Assembly (NCBI GenBank): GCA_032622095.1
Contig: CP136061.1
Coordinates: forward strand, 14,833,287-14,897,286
Length of the DNA stretch: 64,000 bases
Direction of reading: 5' to 3'
From: Siphonodentalium dalli
Taxonomy: Eukaryota > Mollusca > Scaphopoda > Gadilida > Siphonodentaliidae
The notes under the pieces are model-generated. The model had not been told where the DNA came from, did no database searches, and saw only the letters and a program-made list of their open reading frames with translations. Below are positions 26,085 through 38,089 of this stretch, piece after piece. The position numbers and the translations under genes are program-made. Position 1 is the first letter of the stretch. The number at the start of each line of letters is the position of its first letter.

Positions 26085-26650
26085 GGTCCTTGGAATCCAC
26101 TTATTTTGACATTTGTTAAAATGTATTGATCAAGTTTTTTTTTATAGCATTTTGTTCTAGTTTCTGTATGTACTATTAGTCTTTCACTATAAATTCATTG
26201 ATATATATATCATATAATGACATATGAGGCATTAATTACCCTTCAAATAATGGTATGCTTAATAAGTGTAGATTGACATCTGTCATTTGGGAGTATTTCA
26301 TCATTTACAATATACTTATTTAATTTAATGTAATGCTATTGCACATTTGCACCGGTACATGTATTCATAGTAATTTTTTTTTATCAAAATGCAAAATGGG
26401 AGTTATGGGAGACAAAATTCAAATTTTCAGTAATGACAATCAACATGCGCGATTCCATCACAGGAATCCGGGAATTTTGTTTTAAATTTTATTATATTAT
26501 TTTATATAAAAATAATATATAAATAAAAAAAATACCCGGGGGTGGTAACTTAATCTAATTTAATTATGGTTAAGTCAAGAAGTGCAATTCATTTGCACTT
26601 ATAGTGTACGGTAAATCTATAAATCCATAATTGTGTGGTGGGATGCCAAA

Positions 26651-26927
26651 TTCCATTAGGCTTAAGGAGGCCCCCACCCTCTCTTTTCGTACGCCGTATT
26701 CCATGCCCTGTTATGCGGTACGCCGTATTCCGGCCCTCTGTTAGGAGGTATTCGGTATTCCAAAAATACAGGTATTCGTACGCCGACCTTCCAAAAAATG
26801 GAATTTTCATATATTTTTATGTATTCCATATGGCTGTTAACTGGTATTCCGTATTCCACCATCTGTGTTAAGTGGTATTCCGTATTCCACGGGGGGTGGG
26901 GTGGGGGCCTCCTTAAGTGTAATGGAA
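26651..26927. mobile_element. TIR element with GTATTCC repeats, 277 bp
   Basis: Left end TTCCATTAGGCTTAAGGAGG then CCCCCACCC. The right end is its near reverse complement, closing CCTCCTTAAG..AATGGAA. The interior has at least eight GTATTCC/GGTATTC phrases. Opposite-strand ORFs of 66-78 codons here are repeat artefacts. Confidence 0.75.
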
Positions 26928-27911
26928 ATCTGAATTACACTTAAGCGTAATATTAATAAGATATTAAATATGAATTACGCCTCCTACATATCTGAAATAT
27001 GCTTAAGCGTAATTGAGATATAAATGCTTAAAAATAATTGGGTTTTCTGATCTTCATACATGTGCATTGAATAAAATGTTGTATAATCTAAAATGGTATC
27101 ACTGTGAGCGATGCCTGACTAGACCTAGATCATTTTGAGGAATTATTTTTGAGTCAATTTAATGACATGAGATATGTAAAAGTTTTCCAGTGTGTCAGCT
27201 GGACTTTGAAGTGTAGCACTTGGTTAATAATAGACTTACTAGTAATAATAGGCCTATATTAGTTATATATACTCTATTATATTAGTTCATGATTGATCTA
27301 TCCAGTTTTCCAGCCTGGTAAATGGTTAATTGGGATGGTAGAACTGCAAGTAAAGTTAGTAATGTCACTAATGAATAATGGTAATATGGTACTGGTACTA
27401 GTGGTAGGCCTATATTATAATATGTCCCTATGGCCTGTTCATAAAATTTAAACAAAAACTATTTAGGCTAAATTTTGATTTAAGTTCTATAAATGACTGG
27501 TCAATGCCATATATTATAATTCAGATACGCATGTAGTTATATATTATAGTACTAAACAAATACAAACACAAAAAGTTCAGTTGTATACAAATTGACTGAT
27601 TGACAGCGAATTTGGGTGATGCTTTTCATCGTTTTAACTGGACATTAGTAGTAACTTTCACCAGAAAGTTCAATATAGTGTAGGTCAATGCGTATTGTTT
27701 ATGGAAATATCGACAAAATAGGGAACATTTCGTTTAAATGTTGTTTTAAAATGATTTTTGGACGGGAGAAATGAGCAACTCTATATAATTCTATAGTGTA
27801 TCCATAGACGCATTTCTCGGTTTAACCTACCGACCGCAAGAGGGCGCTGCGGCGATACGCATTACAATAGAACCAATGGGAAGTGAACCTTCCCGTTATT
27901 TAAGTTCCCTG
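26928..27911. other. No gene recognised
   Basis: AT-rich. CTTAAGCGTAAT phrases at 26938-27015 echo the core of the palindrome at 25738-26084. Confidence 0.45.
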
Positions 27912-28013
27912 GTACTACCGACTAAATAAGGGAGATAACCCAATACAGAACGTACTACCGACTAAATAAGGGAGATAACCCAATACAGAACGTACTACCG
28001 ACTAAATAAGGGA
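27912..28013. repeat. Second locus of the 40-bp minisatellite, 2.5 copies
   Basis: Same unit and orientation as 24227-24496, including the GACTAAATAAGGGAGATAAC junction. The two loci bracket 3.4 kb that holds two palindromic elements. Confidence 0.9.
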
Positions 28014-30036
28014 AATTTATCTGAAACGGTTTACAACACCACAATTGATCGACTTTGGTCGCACATAAGTCGAATTAACCTATTCTTGATGGGACTTGGA
28101 CATAATAATTATAAACACTACTTGGCACTCCAAACGTTCAGAGACACACCAACCAACACAGTCTGGCTTCAGCTGCTTCCTCGTCCGCGACTGCACTACA
28201 CAACCAGGTCAACGGGTTCTGACACTCGCACGGGAGTGGAAGGCGGGCATTGCACCATCAATAGTTGAGGAGCTCTAACCGACCTTAAGTCAACCGGCTG
28301 GCATTGCACCCTCTTCCTAGAGTTGAGCCCGTACTACAAGCCCGGAATACAACAGACTAAGGCAACTGGAGTCCAAGCAAGCACTAAATAGGACAATATG
28401 TACAACTATTCACAACTCAAAACAATATATATATCAACACACAAAACTCACACAGATAAATCACGGTAAGTCTTCTCCGCCGGTCCCGGTTCGGAATGGG
28501 GTGGGGCTTTGCTTCTTGCTTTGGTGGCATTCACCACATGCACAGTAGGCAAACACCTACTGTGCATGGGTGTATATCAATCTCACAAACCCTAAAAACG
28601 CTCTTCAGTGGAATTACGGCATTCAAACGTGGGTTGTAGGAGAGGGCCGACGGCCCTTTCAAATCTTCCCGGGTATCACCCCCAAACTCCAAACTTTTTG
28701 GTGGGACTTGGTGAAGATTTGTGTCGCTCTTTAAGATCACTTCTTCTTCGATCAAAAAACGCTCTTAAAAACGCTCTTTACAAACAGTTCTCCGCTGCAC
28801 AATTTTTTATTTCTGAGTACCTCAGTTATTTTGTAAATATAATCAGTCCAAAATATTTAGTAGTGGCTAGCTGGCTCCGGTTACCCGTGTTACCCCCATC
28901 GCTTACACGTGTTACGCAGATTGAATCACAATCAATATCTAATCGTGACCCCAGATTATATACAGTTTGTTATAGAATCGTTAATTGGCTTAATGGCTGC
29001 ATATTGGAAAGTTTTAGATTGGATAACACAGACGTGGCAATTTAAACAATGGAAGCATTATATCAGTCCATATGAGTGGCGGGAATATTTGTTCAATAGT
29101 AGTTGAACTATAACATGCCAATATGCTTACAGTGATACCCACTCTATACTCGTTTGGCACGAGTATACAGCGGTCTATTAATTGTAATAAGTTGTGTGTA
29201 CTGTCGTATCCCACTTTCCACCGGTGAAAACTTGCATGGACCTCGTTCGGAAATACATGCACATCATTGTAAACGGATTCTGATATAACGCGTACGCTTG
29301 CACAGAAAAGACTAAGACCAGGCTTCTCAAAATACCGACGGTACCAGACCTATCGGTACCGGTTCCGGACTGACAGTCTGAGTTCATAATATTGTATGTG
29401 GCTGCTCGGATTTCCACGAGTTATATGTGCAATGTGGCAGGTACGAAATGCAGGTTGATCTTACGGCTGGAAGTAGATAACAATGTGGATTTAGATGAAT
29501 TTAAATAATGAATTTCGCCAATTGACCAATCATTTGTTTTCAATACATGCAAATTTCAGTTGGCAATTGTTCGTTTGAACGTGTACTTGAACAATGAGTG
29601 AAAAGTTCCATCTTACAAAGAAGCATCGCTAACTGATCGATGATCGCTTTGTTTTTGGAGAGGTAAACTATAAAGCCGATGAGTCGATGATACATACGTA
29701 CACTATGCGTGACTTGAATTAAGGTGACTGTAATAAATATTGTGATCGAATGGGTGTAGATGACGTAGTCGCCATAGCTGTAATTGATTTGATATCCAAA
29801 TTGGCAACAGGCAACGTCATTCATATGTATGAATATGATATGAAGCGAAGATTCAATATGGTTGGCGGGTCGGTAAACTTGTCTGCTTTGGTATTTTTAC
29901 AAAGCGGTTGAATAATCTTCCTCATCGATCGAATATAATTACTGATGAACAATTTATATTCACGAACATAGCTTCACTCAACTTCACTGACTATTGAAAT
30001 TGTGACTGTGGAAATGTAAGACTGATAAACGGCAAC
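28014..30036. other. No gene recognised
   Basis: About 2 kb. The longest frame (28608-29045, 145 codons) has no domain or composition that I can support as a gene. Nothing repeated was noticed. Confidence 0.45.
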
Positions 30037-30040
30037 TTAA

Positions 30041-30354
30041 AGGGGTACTGTACACTAAATCCGGCCATTTCGGGGCCATATCCTAGTATACTCAATAGAA
30101 GATATGCAACAAATGACTGCATTTGAGCCATCTGTGAGTGCAAAATACAACCGCTATATTGGTGGTAAGTGTAATGACAATGAGTTAATGACTCCAGTCG
30201 TAAACTCATTTGCATTATAATTATACTATGTTGGTTTACATCGTTCTCAAAGTAAATGGGTGTATTTTACACTCATCCATGGCTCAAATTCATTCAATAT
30301 CTTCTGTTGAGTATAATAGGAGATGGTCCCGAAATGGCCGGATATATTCACCCT
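30041..30354. mobile_element. TTAA-type MITE, 314 bp
   Basis: Flanked by TTAA on both sides (30037-30040 and 30355-30358). The ends are AGGGG at left and CACCCT at right. Arms of about 150 bp share CCGGCCATTTCGGG, TATACTCAA-AGAAGATAT and TTTGAGCCAT. TTAA target duplication is established for piggyBac and Kolobok elements; which one applies is not resolved. Confidence 0.8.
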
Positions 30355-30537
30355 TTAAATCTGCGAAGTTTTTCGTTTTTGGTGGCGCTTCGTCGAAATG
30401 ATAGGACACATGTGGCGATGCCGAACGCAACATAATAGGCAAATGTGAACGTTTTTAAACTGCTTCACTTGTTCAATTTGCTTTTTCTTCCAATGGACGT
30501 GTCACGACGGGACCTGAACAATGATAAGCCACGAAGC

Positions 30538-31136
30538 ATGCACGTAATCCGTAGCCAGTAAATCATTGCTATACATGCACGTAATCCGTAGCCAGTAAAT
30601 CATTGCTATACATGCACGTAATCCGTAGCCAGTAAATCATTGTTATACATGCACGTAATCCGTAGCAAGTAAATCATTGTTATACATGCACGTAATCCGT
30701 AGCCAGTAAATCATTGTTATACATGCACGTAATCCGTAGCCAGTAAATCATTGCTATACATGCACGTAATCCGTAGCCAGTAAATCATTGCTATACATGC
30801 ACGTAATCCGTAGCCAGTAAATCATTGCTATACATGCACGTAATCCGTAGCCAGTAAATCATTGTTATATATGCACGTAATCCGGAGCCAGTAAATCATT
30901 GCTATACATGCACGTAATCCGTAGCCAGTAAATCATTGCTATACATGCACGTAATCCGTAGCCAGTAAATCATTGCTATACATGCACGTAATCCGTAGCC
31001 AGTAAATCATTGTTATACATGCACGTAATCCGTAGCCAGTAAATCATTACTATACATGCACGTAATCCGTAGCCAGTAAATCATTGCTATACATGCACGT
31101 AATCCGTAGCCAGTAAACCATTGTTATACATGCACG
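30538..31136. repeat. Minisatellite, 37-bp unit, 16 copies
   Basis: Unit ATGCACGTAATCCGTAGCCA followed by GTAAATCATTGCTATAC. Very homogeneous; the main variant is GCTATAC/GTTATAC. Confidence 0.95.
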
Positions 31137-31374
31137 CTGCACCCATGCAAATTGGTGATTCTCAGCTCTCCTTGATAAACAAACCTTCGTCGGAATATCT
31201 CGATTGTGAAGAACGTTTACTGACATGCACGTCTCCTTTGATTGAGATAAACAAATAGTTTGATTGGAATTTGCGTGGAAACATTTTACCCCAATATGCC
31301 GCCTTTGACGGCACATGAATTGGCCGGAAACTGCATTAACCGACTGGTGAAAGTTCGTGACTCACATAATGGTT

Positions 31375-31705
31375 CTAAAGTAGACACTGCACGAGCCCCG
31401 TCAATTCGACGTGACGGCCTAAGTAGACGGTACACGAGCCTCGTCAGTTCGGCGTGACGGCCTAAATAGACGGTGCACGAGCCCCGTCAGTTCAGTGTGA
31501 CGGCGTAAAGTAGACGGCACATGATTTCCGTCAGTTCGGTGTGACGGCCTAAAGTAGACGGCTCACGATCCCCGTCAGTTCGGTGTGTGTACGGCACATG
31601 ACAGTGAGGTATTGTCGAATAGCATATGCTGATGGATTACGGTCAGTTCGGTGAGTGTACGGCACATAACAGTGAGGCCTCATCGGATAGCATATGTTGA
31701 TGGAT
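31375..31705. repeat. Minisatellite, 44-bp unit, and adjoining 66-bp duplicate
   Basis: About 4.5 copies of a unit AGTAGACGGCACACGAGCCC-CGTCAGTTCGGYGTGACGGCCTAA (31375-31590). They merge into two copies of a longer unit, GTACGGCACATRACAGTGAG-to-GATAGCATATGYTGATGGATTACG. Confidence 0.8.
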
Positions 31706-33066
31706 TACGGGACCCGAATTCTTGCACTGGTTTAATTGTGTGGGCGGGGCGCTCGTAAGATCAAAATCATGCAGAAAGGTACGTGTTTCCAACAATAGCT
31801 AGGTATAGATATCATTACACCAGGGACATGACTAGAGAGTCTTTGTTGTGGTGTCCAGCTTTGAGTTTCCAACTGCACTATCATTAACCGGACAGAAATT
31901 GCCAACTACATTGGACACTAATCGGTAAACATCTACAACACACCAAATGGGGACAATGGGTGAATACAAGTCGGAAAAATAATCGACTTTTTATTTGAAA
32001 TAAAACAAATAAAATGAACGAATATGATTATGGGACAGAAATATCCAGGGCATATTTCAATGTGTATTACACGTTTAGTTTAAGTTTAAGTTGTGCTGTT
32101 GATTGTCAGCATGAGTAAGTCATTACATTTCTGGAATCCTTTGCCGAGACAAAGTATATTTTAGAATATATGGACCAACAATATAGTCATATCACTATGT
32201 AGACTATGTATTAACGATAGCTCCGCATATTGTGATATATGCTTACTGTATTCTTATAAATTGTTATGTTATACCCATAGGTCCCTGACACAAAATTGGT
32301 ACGAACGTACCTTTTTTGTGGAAAACTGTCCCCAGATATTTATAACTATTAACTATCTCAATTGGAAGATTATCTAGTATGAAACCTGGTGTCGTTTTTT
32401 TGCATGTGTGCCAAATTGCCGGACATTGTCTATACATAAACGGGTGGGGGTGACCGGTGATATGTATATATGTTCAACTTGTTTTGGTAGTCATGTTGCT
32501 TTGCCATTATTTTTCAGTCTAATATCATGTGGGAGATGGGTACCCATAAATGAGTCAGCACTTGTCCTCCAATCACATTGTCTGTATAAACAAATATATG
32601 TGATATATATCATGTGTTATATAAATTAGACAAATAAATATGTTCAAACAAAATATAAAAGAGTAGGATCTGTCTGGCTATATGTCTGCCTGTTCGGAAT
32701 TTTCTCCGTACCGCTGGACAGATTTCAACCAAACTGGGCGTGGTGACTCGGGGTATCACGGCAGAGGTCACAGCGTCGTTAGTTTATCAAATATTTATTT
32801 GAAAAGAGGATATTTTGAAGTAGATTTTCTATATATATATAATAGTATGACGCACGCCCGCCCCCCCCCCCCCTCCCGGTGAGAACCTGTTTCAGCTAGT
32901 TGTATTACGTATAATTCAGGACATAATATTGAATATTGAAGATCACCTCATAATGACGATGTAAACGTGTACTCACAACAGAGAATAATTCACAATCATG
33001 GGCATCCTTGGAATATACACCGAATATAAAGTATCTGATGTTAAATTGTACACTTGTGTAGGGAAG
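31706..33066. other. No gene recognised
   Basis: About 1.36 kb. At 32690-32770 the phrase CCGCTGGACAGATTTCAACCAAACTGG resembles the repeat leaders at 52140, 53850 and 63540. A C-rich run lies at 32858-32874. Confidence 0.45.
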
Positions 33067-33068
33067 TA

Positions 33069-33535
33069 TATATGTGACCCGCCATATCAAATCCAGTCGT
33101 AAGTCGGGATTTTTTTACCCTATGCCAATGCATTCTCTTATATATGCGAGTCGACCATATGTCGCCTCGCATATATAAGAGAATGCATTGGCCTAACAAT
33201 TTTTTATCATTTTTTAAAAAATAAATGTTTCTTACAATTTTTAGGACATAAAATAAAAAACATCCATAACCCTGCAGGGAGCCCCACACATATATAGAAG
33301 CACATATAAGAGTGTCGTCTGCTCATGTTTGTCTGGGGCTCTGTATGGGAGAAATTCTAAAATTGTTAAAGAATACAAGAAAAAAATATTAAAAATGATA
33401 AAAAATTGTTAGGCCAATGCATTCTCGTATATATGCGAGGCGACCCATGGTCGACTCGCATATATAAGAGAATGCATTTGCACAGGGTAAAACAAATCCC
33501 GACTTACGACTGTATTTGATATGACGGGTCAGATA
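33069..33535 (+). mobile_element. Double-hairpin TIR element, copy B, 467 bp
   Basis: Same ends, same two mirror hairpins and same central CTGCAGGGAGCCCCACACAT and TCTGCTCATGTTTGTCTGGG segments as the copies at 21719 and 55763. It lies just left of the gene-bearing element. Short ORFs inside (for example 33041-33289) are shared with the other copies only because the DNA is the same. Confidence 0.88.
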
Positions 33536-33822
33536 TAGACAATTTACTGTATTCTAATGTGATGTTATAGTTGTATGTATACTATTTATGTCTTGGTTGT
33601 TAACTTTGATTTACGTTTACTCCAGACATATATTTTATTACAATTATGTCCAGCAATATACCATGGCATGAATTGAAACAAACTCTTCATATGACAAAAA
33701 ATACAATGTATTTGCCCGACAATTGCCCGACGGAAGTCCTGCCTGGAGTATTTTAGGGGGTTGACACACACCCTACACCCCCATAATTTACGTCCCTGTA
33801 TATATACGCGTTCTTCAGAGTT

Positions 33823-33852
33823 CTAGAGAGAGAGAGGGAGAGAGAGAGAGTG
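33823..33852. repeat. (AG)n microsatellite
   Basis: AGAGAGAGAGGGAGAGAGAG-type run just outside the left end of the gene-bearing element. Confidence 0.85.
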
Positions 33853-34079
33853 ATATAACCAATTATTGATGAGCACTCTGCTTGATAGCTTCACTTTCAA
33901 TAATTAGTGGAGCAGATATGTGAATAATCGTTACCGTTAATGAATAAATTGTGAAATTTGGCCCAGACGTTCCTGGTTGGGTCCTTTGAAAATATTTCTG
34001 GTAGGCAACTGGATCGGACAATTTTTAGGGTGTTTTGGGGGTTTCCATAGCAACGAACCCCATTTCAGCCTACTTTTCT

Positions 34080-34788
34080 CAGAAAAATGTATACAAGACC
34101 GGAGATTGTGGGTAGATCGGAGTTATTTTTTACTCAAAATACCACGCTAGTGACAGAAGTCTTACCCGACAACTTTTAGGCAACTAGAAGCACGGGTTGG
34201 TTGCTATGGGGACCAACTATACCAAGTCACGTGACCAATATACGTTGATGAATGGAACATGTGTATTCGAAGAGATGGACTTCAAATCAATATATATTTA
34301 GAACTAATTCGTGGGTATTATTCCCAGAATCTACTCATATTAAGTATTGTTAGACATTAAACTGTTGTATTAACGAAAACCATTTCAAATTGGGATTACT
34401 TATTATACCCAAAATACTCTCGAAAAGTGGAAATTTCTCGAAATAAGTTTGCCACCCATATGTCGTTATCAACACACTTGCGCTAGATTATGCTGGTTAA
34501 TATGACCATCTTACATGTACATCAATTAGATATATATGTAACGTGTCTAATAGTGTGTAGATTTACATTGGTCATAAGGGATGGCTGCCAAAATGGTCAC
34601 AACATATGACCGAGTCGCCCATTTTGTTAAAGTTCAAAACAGGCTATTTCAATATGGAAAATTCAGGTTTTATATCAAAATAAACACATACTATAATGTT
34701 ATCAGAGAGCTCTTCTAATCAAATTGAATTAACCGATTGATGAAAATAGTCTTCATTGTACAGTTTCTGTTGATGAGCTCATGCATAC
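34080..34788. other. Non-coding spacer between left TIR and gene 3' end
   Basis: No ORF or repeat of note. It holds a second copy of the GGTTGGTTGCTATGG motif at about 34196, in the same orientation as the one inside the right TIR. Confidence 0.5.
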
Positions 34789-37700
34789 CTAATGGGCTCC
34801 CTTCCGTTCACAACTTTCACCGCACAAGCAAATGTCAGTACACTGTAGACCATGTTTTCCACACGAGCAATGCATGCATTTAGCACCCACTTTCAAGCAT
34901 TTACAGTGAGAGAGTTCTTGACACGACTTAGCTATTTGGTCAAGATTTGTCCATGTTGGGTTCCACATATTTCTCTCGGATGATTCCCAACCCCAATCAG
35001 AAGGATCAGGGGGTTGGTATGATATGTCTAACGAATTTTCCCATATCCGTGCTTGGTAGACACTCCGCCTGATATGCTGGAGGAGAGCAGCTCGTGACGG
35101 GGGCAGTCGGTCAAAAGCTTTCCCTTTTTTTGTGAACATGTCTCGTCGCGTTGCGTCAATGTTGTTCCCTTCGCTGGTACGATCAAACAGAAACATAACA
35201 TATTTTTCAATACTACAAATGTCTTCATAACTGACTCTTTCAAGCGTGCGGAGAGATATGAACTGTTCTGTTACGTCGGTGAACCCATTCCAACATTTAA
35301 TGCAACTCTTCTTTCCGTGGTTGGCAAATCCCGAGCAGGTGTCGCATCCCGTGAAGGCATGAAAAAAGGGAAGAGCTGATGATCGGTCTGGTCCAAGACC
35401 GTCGCTAATTTCACGCACGGATATCACGCGCTCAAACTTTCCTGTGCCGAACATGATATACAGATTGTCGAGAGTGAGTTGTCTCACCAGAGAAATGGCT
35501 ATCACGACCACGTCAGAGTCTACAGTATAAATTGTTATATTCCTTAATCCAGCGTCTGTCGCATGTTTTACATGTAGGAGCAACCTTGTGTCTGCTTCCT
35601 CTTGATTGCAAGGAGAAATAGTATCAACATGGAACGTGTCTGAGCTCGACACCACTGTCTCGTTCAATGTCGCAACAAGCACCCCACATACGGGTGTCAC
35701 ATTTACAATATTTTTTGCCAGAAAGTTGAAAAGTTCTGATTTATTTGTTGAGCAACTGAGGAAGTTTTTCCACTTATTGCCTCTTGGGACTTTTGCGCTG
35801 TCAGTTACACGAATTCTCGTACCTTCACCAAGTCTTGCTCGCGTTGCATTTTTCAGGCTATTTGGAACATAGACATCAAACACAACATCCACACGCACAC
35901 ACTTCTCACCGAGATATGAACACAATTTCGGGATAAAAACGTCGTGAGCGTAGTCTGAAAATGTGGCTGTAGTTGCATACGGAACGGTCATATGAACCAT
36001 GGCAGCTCCATCTATGATGACGCAGTCACTCTCTGGAACTACATCACGTTCACAAAAGCTCTCCAGAAATGGTAAAATGTCAGACTTTTTGTTCACGAGC
36101 ATATCCCCGTTATCTGATATAGAAGGTGGGCATGCTTGATTTTCATGCATAAAGAAATCCAACATGTCAACACCGCGAATTATGGCAATGGTGAATAGCT
36201 TTGAGAAAAGTTCTAAGTCATTTCTCAACATTTTGATAGTGTTTTTTGCTTTATTTTTGTTGCGTGATCTATGCTGGAACAAAAGAAAGTTATTCCGAGT
36301 CATGGGTTCCCAGAATGCACACTGATTGAGGTTTTTGGTATATGTGCTAACACTTTCTAGTCCTGTGCTCTCTATTCGAAAAACATTGGCATTCATAACA
36401 GTGTCAGCCAAAACGTTTGTACTTATATTCATTAGTTCTGAGACAAGGAACGGATTTGACAAGTCATTCAATTTCGAGGTCAATGCAGCAACTTCCGCAC
36501 TGTAAGATATTATAACTGCTTTGGTGCTTTCATGGTGGGATAAGTAGCCCTGGATTGGCGCGTTGGTATTGCTCTTAAACGAGTCAAGAAGCTTGGCCAC
36601 TTCTGGTCCCGCAATCAACCATCTCAGCAGAATTCCCGGATCCTCGCTCAAGCCCACTGATCCACTACCGGCCTTAATCAACGCGTTGTTCTGTTCATGG
36701 GCCTGGTCCAGACCCATTGCAGAGAACTTTCTCAGAGATTTCCGTACAACGAAGTTCCCCATGACAAATTCGGAATACACGGATGGGTGTTTGCTTTCCA
36801 AATCGAGCATGTCCTTGATGTGAACTAGTAGCATTCGCGCATAATTAGGCATGTCCATGGCATGAACGAAATGAACAATGGAGCACATACTCTGGACGTA
36901 TAGATCGAAATCTCCAACGCGCACAGACCGAATGAATGCAAGTACGTGGATAATCAAGTTCAGAATCATGTGCCAGAATTTAAACATGGGATTGTCACTT
37001 GATTTCTGTTTGATCCAATCCTTGATGTCACAAATACTGTTGCTAGTATTATCGGTGTACTCGTTGTAAGCAGCAACCATTTCGTGATACATGACAACGG
37101 CAGTTATTTCGTGATAGTGACGAGCTTTCTTAATGGACGCAACTTTTAGTAAAGAATCAGCGGTACCAGACCCGACAAGTCCTGCTTCCGACAATAGCTC
37201 ACACCAGCCGCTTGAATTTAAGAGTTTACCCGTTACTGCCAATAACTCTTTCTCGATGTGTAGGGGACCTAGCATTACAACGAATTTACTCTCCCCGAAC
37301 TCATTGGGCAATAACCACTGCACTGTCTTTGCTGGTGCATATAGTGGACAATCTGCAGCAATAATGGGCGTCTGTGTCGGATTTAGATGGTGAGTTGCAA
37401 CTTTAACAATATCCATGGAATGCTTTGTCATTGCAAATGTGGCAGATTTTTGTGAGAACAGAGGTAATAGAGCGGTAAGAGTTAAATTCAATGTCTCGGG
37501 ATCCCCATATTGTTTCTCTTGCGAAAGAGCCCACGGAACGAGGGTCTCACCCGTGTAATCACCTTTACCGGTCACGTTCTCTTGAAGCCAAGTTAATTCT
37601 GGTTGAATTAGTTTTTCTGATTCAATATTTCGTTTTATGAATTGAAACAGCTTTTCACCGTCATTCTCCTCATTTCTATCGCAGAACGATGAGTCCACCG

Positions 37701-38076
37701 AAACACCAGGAAATGGCACGGGATCACGTTTTGTGGATTTACACGGTTTAATGAAAGCATAGTGGTCAGGAAGAGAGCTAACCTTTCTCGAACTTTTCTT
37801 ACGTGGTTCTCTGGAGGGGATACTCAACGAACGCTCGATCCCCGGATTTGATTGTGTTGGATATTGAAATAAAGATATGCCGGTTCCATGAAAGGACTCC
37901 TTAGCCGTTGCTGATGATGGATCTAAATCTATGTTATCGAATGCACCAACTGTGAATAGGTTTCTCCTCATATTAGTTGGACATACGACACCCTCATCGC
38001 GGAATTGCTCTACTGCTGAATCTGCCATTGTTGTCGTGATCTCCATAACACGGTCATACGATATACTGAGGCCCAT
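34789..38076 (-). CDS. C-terminal part of the same protein: PIN/FEN-like nuclease region plus CXC-type cysteine cluster (1,095 codons)
   Basis: Open without a stop for 3.3 kb. The ATG at 38076 is internal; the same frame is open upstream to the 7-A run near 38206, so the real start is 39355. Residues 235-300 hold an AADCPLYA and GPLHIE pair, and 440-490 hold an AHEQNN segment; both look like conserved cores, function unknown. Residues 685-915 have the acidic pattern of a PIN/FEN-like nuclease: D689 in IIDG, D730/D734 in VDVVFD, E827-A-D829, D853/D855 in TVDSDVVV, and G-C-D912. The C-terminus (C1058-C1089) has nine cysteines spaced C-x-C-x6-C-x2-C-x-C-x6-C-x3-C-x-C-x3-C, like the CXC motif of Tesmin/TSO1 proteins. 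The nuclease assignment is inferred from residue pattern only. No AATAAA was seen within about 290 bp downstream. Confidence 0.88.
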   Translation of the reverse strand: MGLSISYDRVMEITTTMADSAVEQFRDEGVVCPTNMRRNLFTVGAFDNIDLDPSSATAKESFHGTGISLFQYPTQSNPGIERSLSIPSREPRKKSSRKVSSLPDHYAFIKPCKSTKRDPVPFPGVSVDSSFCDRNEENDGEKLFQFIKRNIESEKLIQPELTWLQENVTGKGDYTGETLVPWALSQEKQYGDPETLNLTLTALLPLFSQKSATFAMTKHSMDIVKVATHHLNPTQTPIIAADCPLYAPAKTVQWLLPNEFGESKFVVMLGPLHIEKELLAVTGKLLNSSGWCELLSEAGLVGSGTADSLLKVASIKKARHYHEITAVVMYHEMVAAYNEYTDNTSNSICDIKDWIKQKSSDNPMFKFWHMILNLIIHVLAFIRSVRVGDFDLYVQSMCSIVHFVHAMDMPNYARMLLVHIKDMLDLESKHPSVYSEFVMGNFVVRKSLRKFSAMGLDQAHEQNNALIKAGSGSVGLSEDPGILLRWLIAGPEVAKLLDSFKSNTNAPIQGYLSHHESTKAVIISYSAEVAALTSKLNDLSNPFLVSELMNISTNVLADTVMNANVFRIESTGLESVSTYTKNLNQCAFWEPMTRNNFLLFQHRSRNKNKAKNTIKMLRNDLELFSKLFTIAIIRGVDMLDFFMHENQACPPSISDNGDMLVNKKSDILPFLESFCERDVVPESDCVIIDGAAMVHMTVPYATTATFSDYAHDVFIPKLCSYLGEKCVRVDVVFDVYVPNSLKNATRARLGEGTRIRVTDSAKVPRGNKWKNFLSCSTNKSELFNFLAKNIVNVTPVCGVLVATLNETVVSSSDTFHVDTISPCNQEEADTRLLLHVKHATDAGLRNITIYTVDSDVVVIAISLVRQLTLDNLYIMFGTGKFERVISVREISDGLGPDRSSALPFFHAFTGCDTCSGFANHGKKSCIKCWNGFTDVTEQFISLRTLERVSYEDICSIEKYVMFLFDRTSEGNNIDATRRDMFTKKGKAFDRLPPSRAALLQHIRRSVYQARIWENSLDISYQPPDPSDWGWESSERNMWNPTWTNLDQIAKSCQELSHCKCLKVGAKCMHCSCGKHGLQCTDICLCGESCERKGAH

Positions 38077-38089
38077 GTCATGAAATATA

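Noticed and set aside
28608-29045. 145-codon frame as a gene
   Set aside because: No domain, no homology I recognise and no supporting splice or codon signal; of a length that chance gives in 64 kb.
30538-31136. CRISPR-like array of 37-bp repeats
   Set aside because: The repeats are contiguous with no unique spacers, and the genome context is eukaryotic. It is a minisatellite.
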